NCBI GenBank assembly: GCA_026415215.1 | Contig: JAOAHN010000049.1 | Location: 1-36,037 of the forward strand | DNA from: Candidatus Hydrogenedentota bacterium | GTDB taxonomy: Bacteria > Hydrogenedentota > Hydrogenedentia > Hydrogenedentales > Hydrogenedentaceae | Reading direction: 5' to 3' | Length of the DNA stretch: 36,037 nt | Shown here: one piece after another, positions 1 to 8,820 of the stretch | How the letters are laid out: each line of letters starts with the position of its first letter | How positions within the stretch are numbered: the stretch's first letter is position 1 | Made by a program: the position numbers and the translations under genes | The notes under the pieces: model-generated | Seen by the model: only the letters and a program-made list of their open reading frames with translations | What the model was told of the DNA's origin: nothing | Databases searched by the model: none

Positions 1-230
1 GGATAATACCTGCCCCAGAAAGTGGACACGCAGTAAGAGTGGCTATTGACGAAGCCTTAAAATGCAAAGAAAGTGGTGAAGCAAAAACCATCTTGTTTAA
101 CTTAAGTGGGCATGGACACTTCGATATGAGCGCCTATGATGAATATATCAGTAGTAAACTTCCGGACTATGAACTCGAAGACGAAGTACTCAAAAAAGGG
201 TTCGAAGGTATACCAAAAGTAAACTTGTAA
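1..230 (+). CDS. trpB: Tryptophan synthase beta chain, TrpB2 type (3' end only)
   Basis: Only the last 75 or so codons are in the window; the gene enters from the left with the reading frame already open (first whole codon at base 3). The visible residues begin [11 protein letters not shown], continue with [13 protein letters not shown] and then [10 protein letters not shown], and end [10 protein letters not shown] plus a short tail. This is the characteristic C-terminus of the PLP-dependent beta chain that condenses indole with serine; the SGHGHFD segment near the end is typical of the TrpB2 subgroup rather than the classical TrpB1 that pairs with TrpA. TrpB2 enzymes often act alone as indole-salvage enzymes, but whether trpA is nearby cannot be seen. 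It converges with the permease gene on the other strand, with 56 bp between stops and no clear terminator hairpin. Confidence 0.9.
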   Translation, partial: IIPAPESGHAVRVAIDEALKCKESGEAKTILFNLSGHGHFDMSAYDEYISSKLPDYELEDEVLKKGFEGIPKVNL

Positions 231-286
231 GATTTATATGAATATCACATCAAAAGTCTCTACTTTAGTTGTTTATAATACTATCG

Positions 287-1645
287 CTATTTGAGAAAGA
301 TATACCTAAACAAGAATGCTACTGCTATAAAAAGCATCCAGGGATTTATATCTTTGTATCTTCTTAGTAAAATTTTTACAACTACGAAAGAGATACAGCC
401 TGCACTAATACCTTCTGTTATTCCATATCCGAAAGCCATGAATAGGATAGTGAGGAATGCCGGAATCCCTTCACTCATATCTTCCCATACGATTCTCTTT
501 ATTGAGCTCATCATCAGAAAACCTACGAGAATAAGCGCAGGAGCAACTGCAGGATACATGCTAACCTTACCTACCCCCATTCCTATCTCTGAATAATACA
601 CAGGCGCCACATTATAGCCAAGAACGACAATAAATGGTATAAAGGGAATAACTAAGAGAAAACATATCCCTGTGACAACTGAAGCCAAGCCAGTTCTTGC
701 ACCAGCTACTACCCCTGCGGCGCTTTCAATATAACTTGTAACAGTAGATGTCCCACACAAAGCTCCCACACAGGTCCCCAACGCATCAGCAAGAAAGGCA
801 CCACTTGCTCGTGGCAATTTCCCTTCTCTCATAAACCCAGCAGTATTACCTACTCCGATAAGCGTTCCTACCGTGTCGAACAAATCGAGAAAGAAAAATA
901 CAAATATTGCTACTATAGCATCAGGCCATCTCTCTATCAGCTCCGCAAAATTTAACTGGAAAAAAGTGGAGAATGAATAATGGAGTTCAGGAGGTTTCCA
1001 CGGAATAATGCCTAACACTAAGTAACAAATAGTTGAAAAAAATAACCCTATTAGAATGGCGGAACTAATCCTCATGCCTTGAAGAAAAACAATCAGAGCC
1101 ACTGAAATTAAAGCAATTCCAGGAATTGGATGTTTGAAACTGCCGATGGAGACCATTGTTCCCTCATTTAGAATTATGAGTCCCGCCCACTGAAGTCCTA
1201 CGAAAGCGATCAGTAAACCGATGGCTCCAGGTATAGCATTCTTCAAACAGTCAGGAAAAATCTCTATTATCTTCTCTCTAAATCTAAAAAGAGAAAGAGC
1301 AACAAATAGTAAACCAGAAATAAATACTATTGTTAAAGCACTTTGCCAAGAAAAACCCATAGTTAGACATATAGTAAAAGTAAATAGAAAATTCTCTCCC
1401 ATTCCCGGAGCTAAGGCAAAAGGATAATTAGAGAGTATAGCCATCAAGAAAGTCGCGATTGCGGAAGAAATACAAGTTGCTAACAAAACTGAGCCAAAAT
1501 CCATTCCCGCTAAAGAAAGAATAGATGGCTGGACGAAGATAATATAGCTCATAGTACTAAAAGTAGTAATACCACCTATTATCTCTCTCTTAATCGTTGT
1601 TTGATTTTCAGTTAATCTAAATAAATTTTCCAGCACCTGAATCAT
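287..1645 (-). CDS. NCS2/AzgA-family nucleobase permease
   Basis: A 452-residue inner-membrane transporter with about 12-14 hydrophobic segments, the usual size for the AzgA branch of NCS2 (adenine, guanine, hypoxanthine or similar, proton-coupled). Visible family motifs: GGITTFSTMSYIIFVQP near residues 24-40, ALAPGMGENFLF at 77-88, the TM8 motif FDTVGTL at 256-262, and the TM10 motif GTSTVTSYIESAAGV at 298-312, which carry the substrate-contacting residues in the family. The start is taken as ATG at 1645: GAGGAG lies 8 bases upstream, and the in-frame GTG at 1660 is the beginning of that ribosome binding site. The first 29 bases overlap the end of the upstream sensor gene, so the two are probably translationally coupled. 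The exact substrate is not decided by the sequence; purines are likelier than uracil given the AzgA-like motifs. Confidence 0.88.
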   Translation of the reverse strand: MIQVLENLFRLTENQTTIKREIIGGITTFSTMSYIIFVQPSILSLAGMDFGSVLLATCISSAIATFLMAILSNYPFALAPGMGENFLFTFTICLTMGFSWQSALTIVFISGLLFVALSLFRFREKIIEIFPDCLKNAIPGAIGLLIAFVGLQWAGLIILNEGTMVSIGSFKHPIPGIALISVALIVFLQGMRISSAILIGLFFSTICYLVLGIIPWKPPELHYSFSTFFQLNFAELIERWPDAIVAIFVFFFLDLFDTVGTLIGVGNTAGFMREGKLPRASGAFLADALGTCVGALCGTSTVTSYIESAAGVVAGARTGLASVVTGICFLLVIPFIPFIVVLGYNVAPVYYSEIGMGVGKVSMYPAVAPALILVGFLMMSSIKRIVWEDMSEGIPAFLTILFMAFGYGITEGISAGCISFVVVKILLRRYKDINPWMLFIAVAFLFRYIFLK

Positions 1646-3617
1646 AATTCTGCTCCTCACATTGAGTTGTGTCTAAACTGTTCATAATTTCACACATTCC
1701 CAATATTTTCGAAACAAGAGCCACGAAAAGTTCTTCCTTATACTCCCAATTTCTTTCTTCGCTGGATACAGAAATTAATATTAACTCATCTCCTCCCAAT
1801 CTCTCGATAGAAGCTACTATCATAGATTTGGCATTAACCAATCTTAAAGGCTCTGAATGATAATAATTTTGAGGTGTTAACTTGACTTGCATAACTTCTA
1901 ACTGAGATAAAGAGCCAATGATACTTAATAAATCCGAATATGAAATGGTGTATAAATCTAATGTAGGATAGGATGCTAAAGTAGAAGATAATTTAGTTTC
2001 TGGGTTAACTTTTAAAATTATTGAGTAATCTACATTTATCGCAGAATTTAATAAACCCAGAATTTTAACAACCTTATCATAAATGGGCAAATCAGGCTTA
2101 TTAACTAATGTAATAGCTTCTCTTATCCCAGTTAGGTAAGTTAGATATTTACTTTTTTCTCTCTCACCTAAATTTAACTGAGTGGAGTAATAAATGTTAA
2201 GAACCTCAATCTGTTTTTGAAGTCTAATGTTTTCTCGTTGAAGGTTCTCAAAAACTTCCAGTGTAATACCACCAATTCCGCTTTCAGAAAACACAAAAAT
2301 GTCCCTGTTACCACTCTCTTTATGTTGGGCGTATACGAAATTATCCTTTTTTTGTTCAATAATATTTTCTTTATCGAGCACAGATAAAGAGTTGGAACAA
2401 AGAGGTCTCAAAAATTTTAATATGTGATTGAATTTGTTTATTAGCGTGTAATACTCGTATAAAAGAAACTCTTTAGGGTGAAACTCCCTTTCAGTAGGAT
2501 TTTCCAACCAGTGTGAAGTTTTCTCAAGGGGCTTTTCAAATAAGTACGAAAGCATAAATGTGAAAAAAATTATCATTATTACTCCAATAGTCATTATCAG
2601 AAATATAGCATTCCATTTTTTATATGGCTGTGAATACAATATTGGAAATTCGAATACGCACATAAGAGGAAAGTTAAATAAGAATGAACAATTAATGGTA
2701 CCTAATATTTTTTCGTTCCTAACATTAATCAAATGCTCACCACCTAAGGATTTAGCCTTCTCCCAAGTATCCTTAACATCTTCAGGCAGATTAACCGAAC
2801 TCAGGTAATTTTCAGATGTTTTACTGTCTATGTTTCCATAGTTCAAACCTACTCTACATATTATTAACTCATCGCATAAAATATAAGCTTCTATGTTTTG
2901 CTCCCTATATAACGAATCCACAGTGTCTTGTAGCCATGACCATTCAAAGGTAATGCTTACAGCTGAAAAAGGAGCATCATCATACCCTATTGCTATTCCT
3001 ATTTGAGATATAAAGCTCTTCTCATTTTCGTCTAATATAGGTCTGCTAACCCAAACCTTTGGAGTGCCTTTTCTATTTTTATGAGCTTGAGTTAAAGAGA
3101 TCTCAGTTGATTTTTTATACCATTCTAAAGCAGTAAAAGTCTCACTAATAGGAACTTCTTCTACCTTTTCTTCGAGCATCTGAACCCCGTCTTCTGCCCA
3201 TATAGCTGTTTTCCTAAGCAATCCTTTTTCTCCCCAAATCTGAAAAGCAGTTTTCCACCCCTTGTCAGAAGACGAGATCGCATATTCAATTTTGTTTGGA
3301 AGCACCACTTGAATTGACTTTATATACTTCTCTCTAATTAGTAAAGGAATAAATATAGCGTTTAATAAAATTCTATCTGAAGTATTAACAATTTTACTGG
3401 CGCACACCATTTGAATGTTTTCGATAATGTCTCGGAGATTTGCATCAGCCTCAGATAAATAATTCTTTAAATCTTGAACTTTACTATCTGAATAAAATTC
3501 CTCCCACTGCTTTATCCCCATCACATCTTTTACTAAGACCATATATGCTATCGTTCCAAATATGATAATGAAAAAAAATAAGAAGAAAATAAATACTAAA
3601 TACCTCACTCTTATCAT
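1617..3617 (-). CDS. Membrane sensor with extracytoplasmic Cache-like domain and cytoplasmic GAF-like domain, no output domain
   Basis: 666 residues. One hydrophobic segment at 6-28, a long extracytoplasmic region about 30-332 of the size of a double-Cache sensor (including VWVSRPILDENEK and the IGIAIGYDDAPFSAV strand pattern), and a second membrane segment at 335-360. Then comes a short juxtamembrane stretch in the HAMP position, a predicted coiled coil around 453-475 (EVFENLQRENIRLQKQIEVL) and a C-terminal GAF-like fold at about 505-645. No histidine kinase, GGDEF, EAL, methyl-accepting, phosphatase or DNA-binding domain follows. It may signal through a partner or regulate the permease whose start overlaps its stop. 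The ATG at 3617 has only a weak GGGA-like ribosome site. It is divergent from the glycosidase-like gene at 3695. Domain names are inferred from layout, not from a profile search. Confidence 0.65.
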   Translation of the reverse strand: MIRVRYLVFIFFLFFFIIIFGTIAYMVLVKDVMGIKQWEEFYSDSKVQDLKNYLSEADANLRDIIENIQMVCASKIVNTSDRILLNAIFIPLLIREKYIKSIQVVLPNKIEYAISSSDKGWKTAFQIWGEKGLLRKTAIWAEDGVQMLEEKVEEVPISETFTALEWYKKSTEISLTQAHKNRKGTPKVWVSRPILDENEKSFISQIGIAIGYDDAPFSAVSITFEWSWLQDTVDSLYREQNIEAYILCDELIICRVGLNYGNIDSKTSENYLSSVNLPEDVKDTWEKAKSLGGEHLINVRNEKILGTINCSFLFNFPLMCVFEFPILYSQPYKKWNAIFLIMTIGVIMIIFFTFMLSYLFEKPLEKTSHWLENPTEREFHPKEFLLYEYYTLINKFNHILKFLRPLCSNSLSVLDKENIIEQKKDNFVYAQHKESGNRDIFVFSESGIGGITLEVFENLQRENIRLQKQIEVLNIYYSTQLNLGEREKSKYLTYLTGIREAITLVNKPDLPIYDKVVKILGLLNSAINVDYSIILKVNPETKLSSTLASYPTLDLYTISYSDLLSIIGSLSQLEVMQVKLTPQNYYHSEPLRLVNAKSMIVASIERLGGDELILISVSSEERNWEYKEELFVALVSKILGMCEIMNSLDTTQCEEQNYDSGAGKFI

Positions 3618-3694
3618 GACTTGTATCCCAATTTTTCGATATTCTAAAGTATAGAGAAAAACAAAACAATAAACAATTTTAAAGTGACCCTGCC

Positions 3695-5848
3695 ATGAAA
3701 ATTATGCAACTAATATATATACTAATCCCCGTGCTAACTCAAACTTCAGAGTTTACACTTAATAATACACCTCAAGATTTTTTTTACACCTGTTTTCAAA
3801 CTTCTGAGGGTTTCGACCCTACAATAGACATTGGCTCAGACATTGCAATAGTTTATGGCACTTCTCCTAAATTACAGGAAAAAGTTGAAAGTTGGAGAAG
3901 AGAGGGTTATAGAGTTTCCTACATGACTGGGATTTCATGGGGAAACTATGAAAGTTATTACATTACAAGCGAGGGGCTTAAAATCGATGAAATACAAACC
4001 GATAAGAGCGGGAAAGTGTGGATGCATGGTGACAGTAAAACAGTTGGTTACAATGTTCCAACAGACAGCTACATAGAATTCATTAAAAGAGAAATACTTA
4101 CACCTCCTCTGAATTTGAGGGTAGAACATATATTCCTGGAAGAACCTGAATTCTGGGCTGTGACTGGTTGGAGTAATGCCTTTAAACGAATTTGGAAGGA
4201 TTACTATCAAGAAGAGTGGTTACCCCCTGATACTTCAATTGAATCCCAATACAAGGCAAGCTTACTAAAATATCATTTATATACTAAGGCACTAAGAGAA
4301 ACTATGCAGTTTGTTAAGACTCATAACACGGAAGAGCATACATACGGGTGTTATGTACCTACTCATACACTTATTAATTACGCGCAGTGGAGAATAGTCA
4401 GTCCAGAATCTATGTTGACCAAAATACCTGAATGCGATGGCATTATTGCACAAGTCTGGACAGGGACAGCTCGAACTCCACATCACTTTAGAGGGATTCT
4501 TAAAGAACGAACTTTCGAAAGTGCATACATAGAGTATGCCCAATCGGTAGGGATGGTAGCTCCCACGAAGAAGCATCTTGTATTTCTCGCAGACCCCATT
4601 GAAGATAATCCTAATAGAGACTGGAATGATTATAGAGAAAATTATGAGGCTACAGTTACCGCATCTCTATTTTTCCCAGAAGTGTATTCATATGAAGTAA
4701 TGCCATGGCCAAGCAGGATTTTTAGAGGGGAGTATCCAAAATCAAAAGAAGAAAAAAATATAAAAATTAGAATTCCAAAAGATTATGGCTCCGAGATTCT
4801 AACTGTAATCAATGCACTAAACTATATGAAACAAGAATCGGTGGAATGGATATCAGGAGATTACCCCATCGGTATGTTAGTATCAGACACTTTGATGTTC
4901 CAAAGAGCTGAGCCTCACCCAAGTGATGCACAATTGAATTGCCTTTTCGGTATCGCCACTCCTTTGGTAAAAAATGGTATTCCACTAAAGATAATTCAGA
5001 TGGAAAATCTGTTGGAGTATCCGGTTTTAGAAGGGATTAAATTGCTTTTACTCACATATGAGGGCCAAAAACCTTTAAAGGAGGATTATCATTATAAACT
5101 AAAGGAATGGATTAATGGAGGGGGGTGTTTGATAATCTTTGACGAAACCAACGACCCTTATAATAAACTTGATCAATGGTGGCGGAAAAAAGGTTTCTCA
5201 AATCCTATTGAACACTTGGTATACACAGCATTAGGCACTACTCAACTTACAAATGAACCGGAAAATGCTGGAAACGGATGGATATGGTGGATTAAAGAAA
5301 ATCCCTCAGGATTGGCGAGATCCACAGATGGTGCAGACAAAGTTTTAAGTTATGTAAAAAGAATGGCTCTGCTGGTTGGAATGGAATTAAATTACAAGAA
5401 TTACTTGCATCTTCGTAGAGGAGCGTATCACATCTGTTCAGTTATGAATGAAAGTATTAGCGATAAGCCTTACATACTAAAGGGTAAATTCATTAACTTG
5501 TTCGACCCAGAACTTAAGATAAAAGAAACAATAACATTAGGACCTTCCACAAGAGCCTTACTACTCGACTTAAGTATAGTTAGAGAAACAACATCTCCCC
5601 CTTCAATAATAGTCTCCTCCGGCAGGATTAGGCAAGAATCCAAAACGGAGAAAGGGTATTCCTTTTTCGTAAGAGGACCTAAGGATATTCCAGGTAAGAT
5701 CTTGGTATACTTGGATAGGAGACCAGCTTCCGTCTCCAGCACCGAGATCAGCCAATTTTCCCACAGCTATGATGAGGAAAATCAACTATTAATCATAGAA
5801 TTTTGCCATTTAGGAAAGGCTATTCCTTTTGATATTACCCTTCAATGA
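3695..5848 (+). CDS. Probable exported glycosidase-like protein (TIM barrel plus GH42-like trimerisation fold)
   Basis: 717 residues. The N-terminus (MKIMQLIYILIPVLTQTSEF) reads as a weak signal peptide. Residues about 45-345 look like a glycoside-hydrolase (beta/alpha)8 barrel, with an acidic, aromatic-rich strand end LEEPEFWA at 148-155 where clan-A-type enzymes carry the acid/base Glu. Residues about 385-510 (IGMLVSDTLM at the start, INGGGCLIIFDE later) resemble the flavodoxin-like domain that follows the barrel in GH42 beta-galactosidases. The final part is beta-rich, as in carbohydrate-associated tails. No specific family can be named, and the catalytic assignment is only a suggestion. 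No Shine-Dalgarno sequence precedes the ATG at 3695, and an in-frame ATG at 3704 is an alternative. It shares a short divergent intergenic region with the membrane sensor, which could mean sugar-responsive control. Confidence 0.5.
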   Translation: MKIMQLIYILIPVLTQTSEFTLNNTPQDFFYTCFQTSEGFDPTIDIGSDIAIVYGTSPKLQEKVESWRREGYRVSYMTGISWGNYESYYITSEGLKIDEIQTDKSGKVWMHGDSKTVGYNVPTDSYIEFIKREILTPPLNLRVEHIFLEEPEFWAVTGWSNAFKRIWKDYYQEEWLPPDTSIESQYKASLLKYHLYTKALRETMQFVKTHNTEEHTYGCYVPTHTLINYAQWRIVSPESMLTKIPECDGIIAQVWTGTARTPHHFRGILKERTFESAYIEYAQSVGMVAPTKKHLVFLADPIEDNPNRDWNDYRENYEATVTASLFFPEVYSYEVMPWPSRIFRGEYPKSKEEKNIKIRIPKDYGSEILTVINALNYMKQESVEWISGDYPIGMLVSDTLMFQRAEPHPSDAQLNCLFGIATPLVKNGIPLKIIQMENLLEYPVLEGIKLLLLTYEGQKPLKEDYHYKLKEWINGGGCLIIFDETNDPYNKLDQWWRKKGFSNPIEHLVYTALGTTQLTNEPENAGNGWIWWIKENPSGLARSTDGADKVLSYVKRMALLVGMELNYKNYLHLRRGAYHICSVMNESISDKPYILKGKFINLFDPELKIKETITLGPSTRALLLDLSIVRETTSPPSIIVSSGRIRQESKTEKGYSFFVRGPKDIPGKILVYLDRRPASVSSTEISQFSHSYDEENQLLIIEFCHLGKAIPFDITLQ

Positions 5849-5957
5849 TTGGTAGGATATATACCTATTTTAAAAGATGTGAAATGTATCTTTGAGTATA
5901 AAAATAAAAACCAATCTCGTGTAAAAAAATAAAATCAGAAGTGAGGTGGATCACACT

Positions 5958-8333
5958 ATGATAACGGCTGAGAAAATTCAAATGTTTGCAGAGACAGTAA
6001 AATTCAACAAAGAAAAGATCTTAAACCTAATTGACTTTATCAACCAGGGCTATCACCTTGATTATATTTACTATTACAAGAGAGATGAAGTAGGCATAGA
6101 GAACTGGAATTTTTTAGTAAGTATATATGACAGATACAGAAAATTCGTTGAGTTAGAAAATAAAAAACAAGAGACCTTGGCCATCCTTGAGAAAAACGAT
6201 ATGCTCAATGACGAACTCGCAGAAGCAGTCAAGAATGCAAAAGATTATTTTGTGTTGGATGACATTCTACTTCCTATAAAGAGAAAAACACCTGGAAGGT
6301 CTAAAAAAGCTATTCAACAAGGGCTCTCTGAGTTAGCAGATTATATATTAAAACAACTACCGGTTCAGGAACCTTTGGAAATAACCGCTCAGTCCTTTGT
6401 AAACTCCGCAAAAGGCGTAAGCACTCCTGAAGAGGCTCTTCAAGGTGCAATTACTATACTATCGGAAAAGATAGAACAAGACTACAAGGCAAGATACATA
6501 GTAAAAAAACTCTTTCTCGAAAAGGGAGTTTTAACTACATCCTCTACAAAACCAGCACAAACTCAAAGAACACAGTTCGAAGCCTATCATGACTTTAAAA
6601 AACCAATAAGAAATGTAGGAAGTATTCAATTTCTCCAGATTATTAGGGGGATGAAAATAGGTTTCCTCAAAGTAAGCATCGATATAGACGAGTCGTTAGT
6701 AATAGATGAATTACTTAAAGTTTATCTTAAAGAAAAAGGGAGTGTTTTTGAAAACCACATTCGAATGAGTATAAAAGAAGCATTTAAAAGACAGTTGAGA
6801 ACTATTTGTGAAAACCGCGCGATTGAAGAACTAAGAGAAGAGGTTGAGAGAAATTTCCTTGCAGACATGAGAAGCTCTTTACAAGAAGTTCTTATGTTCC
6901 CTCCTTGTAATGTTGATGTGATACTCTCACTTATGCCTTCAGAGGATGAGGACTGGGGTATTTGCGTAGTAGATAAAGATGGTAATTTATTAGAATCAAG
7001 TTTAGTTCCTCCTACCACTTCAGGTTTACAGTATTCTGAGACACAAGAAAAAGTGAAAAAATACATTGAAACCTATCAGATAAAGCATATAGTAGTAGGA
7101 AATTCGAAAGGCGTAGAAGATGCGTTCCAATTTGTTGGTGAGTTGGTATCCAATTACAGAAATCCAAGAATAAGGTATGTAACCTATGAATCCAGATATG
7201 CAGAGAACTTCTCACATACTAGAATAGCTGAGATCGAAGTTCCGAATCATCCTAAGAAGATTAAAGAAGCCTACTATTTAGCTAAATGTTTTATAAATCC
7301 ACTAAGAGAGTTGATGAAACTTCCTCCTGTATATTTACCCGATGGAATTTTACATAAAGAGGTAAATGAGAAAAAGTTTAATATTGCAGTAAATCAAGTA
7401 ATCGAACACTGCGTAAATACAGTTGGGGTAGACCTAAATAAAGCAACATACCACGAGCTTAAATGTGTCGCCGGAATAAGAAATGAACTTGCTCAAAACA
7501 TAATCCAGGCAAGAAGCAATAACGGTGGATTTAAAACAAGAAGCGAACTATTGAGCGTCCCTGGAATGACTGAAGAATTATTTAAACAATGCTCAGGATT
7601 CTTGTTCATCAACGGAGGGACGAATCCATTAGATAAAACAAGGATTCATCCTGATTGGTATAGTGCTATTGAGAGTTGTGCAAACGAACTTAATATTACA
7701 ATCGAATCTCTCTTTACATCATTCAAAAATGTCAAATTACTAATAAATGCTCTGGAGAATAAGAAACTTCTCGGCAGAGAAGCCATTAGACTCATTACAA
7801 AGGAACTGAGAAGTCCGGGTAGGGATCCAAGAGGAGTATTCGTCTTTCCAAGATACTCAGACGGAATATATAGAGTTTCTGACCTTAGAGTGGGAATGCA
7901 AACAGAAGGTATTATCAAAAAATTCACAGACACAAATGTAATAGTGGATATAGGTATACCAATTGACGGTGTTATATGGACAAAAAATAATCCTTCCCTT
8001 ACACGAATGAGCAAAGCCAAACTATTAGATAAAAAAATAGGGGACTTTGTTAAAGTCAACATAGAATCTATTGATCTCGACAACAATAGGGTAATCTTAA
8101 TACCTTACTTTCCCCAAAGATTAGAAAAGGAAAATAGAAGAGAAAAAAAAGAAAATAGTGGGGTAGCTACTGTAGACAATGCTTTAAGCGAAAATAGGAA
8201 AATAAGAGAGGAAAAAGTAAGAAGAGAACCCTCAATGCACCAGAAAGATACTTACAAATCCAAGGATGATTACTTGGTAAATACTCAATTGGCAGAACAA
8301 TTATCCGCATTAAAAGACAAACTATCTCCCTAA
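5958..8333 (+). CDS. tex: Tex-like RNA-binding protein (YqgF-like, HhH and S1 domains)
   Basis: 791 residues, close to the usual Tex length. In order: helical Tex N-terminal part (about 30-135, with LDDILLPIKRK at 100-110 matching the Tex LEDLYLPYKPK region), the segment LQIIRGMKIGFLKVSID at 226-242, a YqgF-like RNase H fold (about 315-440), helix-hairpin-helix repeats (about 480-560, VNTVGVDLNKA and SVPGM), the SPGRDPRG linker at 619-626 and an S1 domain (about 644-715, DLRVGMQTEGII and VDIGIPIDGVIW). A lysine/arginine/glutamate-rich tail follows. Tex proteins bind nucleic acid and act in transcription or RNA turnover. The YqgF part is degenerate: the usual LDPGxRTG strand is replaced by VILSLMPSEDEDWG. 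The start is ATG 5958, 8 bases after GAGGTGG; the upstream GTG at 5946 lies inside that site. The dksA-like gene follows 25 bp downstream. Confidence 0.85.
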   Translation: MITAEKIQMFAETVKFNKEKILNLIDFINQGYHLDYIYYYKRDEVGIENWNFLVSIYDRYRKFVELENKKQETLAILEKNDMLNDELAEAVKNAKDYFVLDDILLPIKRKTPGRSKKAIQQGLSELADYILKQLPVQEPLEITAQSFVNSAKGVSTPEEALQGAITILSEKIEQDYKARYIVKKLFLEKGVLTTSSTKPAQTQRTQFEAYHDFKKPIRNVGSIQFLQIIRGMKIGFLKVSIDIDESLVIDELLKVYLKEKGSVFENHIRMSIKEAFKRQLRTICENRAIEELREEVERNFLADMRSSLQEVLMFPPCNVDVILSLMPSEDEDWGICVVDKDGNLLESSLVPPTTSGLQYSETQEKVKKYIETYQIKHIVVGNSKGVEDAFQFVGELVSNYRNPRIRYVTYESRYAENFSHTRIAEIEVPNHPKKIKEAYYLAKCFINPLRELMKLPPVYLPDGILHKEVNEKKFNIAVNQVIEHCVNTVGVDLNKATYHELKCVAGIRNELAQNIIQARSNNGGFKTRSELLSVPGMTEELFKQCSGFLFINGGTNPLDKTRIHPDWYSAIESCANELNITIESLFTSFKNVKLLINALENKKLLGREAIRLITKELRSPGRDPRGVFVFPRYSDGIYRVSDLRVGMQTEGIIKKFTDTNVIVDIGIPIDGVIWTKNNPSLTRMSKAKLLDKKIGDFVKVNIESIDLDNNRVILIPYFPQRLEKENRREKKENSGVATVDNALSENRKIREEKVRREPSMHQKDTYKSKDDYLVNTQLAEQLSALKDKLSP

Positions 8334-8358
8334 GTATTCCCAATAGGAGCAGTAAGAA

Positions 8359-8781
8359 ATGAAGAAAAAAGCAACAGAAAAGAATGAATTAAAAAAATCC
8401 GAACTTAAACTATTTGAAAAGTTGCTAAGAGATGAGAAATATAAATTGCTTAAGAACCTAAGTTCATTGGAGAGATCAAGTTTGGCTGAAGAAAACACAA
8501 AACTTGGCGAAGGAAACCCTGAAGATATATCTGACTTTGCTGAAACTGGAACAGAAGCTTTCGATATAGAAATTGCACTTTCAATTGCTAGTAATGAATT
8601 TCAACAACTGCAAGAAATTGAAGAAGCCTTAAAGCGAATAAAAAATGGCACTTATGGTATTTGTGAAATGTGTAAAAAGGCGATTCCTAAGAAAAGATTA
8701 GAGATTATACCATATGCCAGATTTTGTGTAGTATGCCAAAGCGAGTATGAAAAGGAACAAGAGAGAGAAAATTTCAGGTAG
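8359..8781 (+). CDS. DksA/TraR family C4 zinc-finger protein
   Basis: 140 residues, the length of short DksA/TraR-type regulators that bind the secondary channel of RNA polymerase. The N-terminal half is a charged coiled coil; the acidic turn EDISDFAETGTEAFD at 55-69 occupies the place of the DxxDxA tip motif of DksA. The C-terminal finger has cysteines at 102, 105, 123 and 126 (CEMC and CVVC) followed by a charged helix. The sequence GTYGICEMC is typical of the family. AGGAG lies about 9 bases before the ATG, and the gene is 25 bp after the Tex-like gene, so the two are probably co-transcribed. Whether it responds to ppGpp like E. coli DksA or is a specialised TraR/YocK-like member cannot be told from the sequence. 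Confidence 0.88.
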   Translation: MKKKATEKNELKKSELKLFEKLLRDEKYKLLKNLSSLERSSLAEENTKLGEGNPEDISDFAETGTEAFDIEIALSIASNEFQQLQEIEEALKRIKNGTYGICEMCKKAIPKKRLEIIPYARFCVVCQSEYEKEQERENFR

Positions 8782-8783
8782 AC

Positions 8784-8807
8784 CCTTGATTCTTGCAAGG
8801 ATTTTTT
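8784..8807 (+). terminator. Putative intrinsic terminator between the dksA-like gene and lgt
   Basis: Three bases after the dksA-like stop codon lies the inverted repeat CCTTG (8784-8788) / CAAGG (8796-8800) with a 7-base loop, followed by ATTTTTT. The stem is only 5 bp, so termination is likely partial; lgt starts 14 bases after the T-run and has no obvious promoter of its own in the gap. Confidence 0.45.
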
Positions 8808-8820
8808 CTAACTCATACAA

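Noticed and set aside
5851..5870. Weak hairpin after the glycosidase-like gene (TAGG/CCTA then TTTT)
   Set aside because: Four Watson-Crick pairs only, with a 7-base A/T loop; too weak to call a terminator.
7646..8086. 146-codon minus-strand frame inside the Tex-like gene
   Set aside because: Antisense to a well-conserved S1/HhH coding region; no family features.
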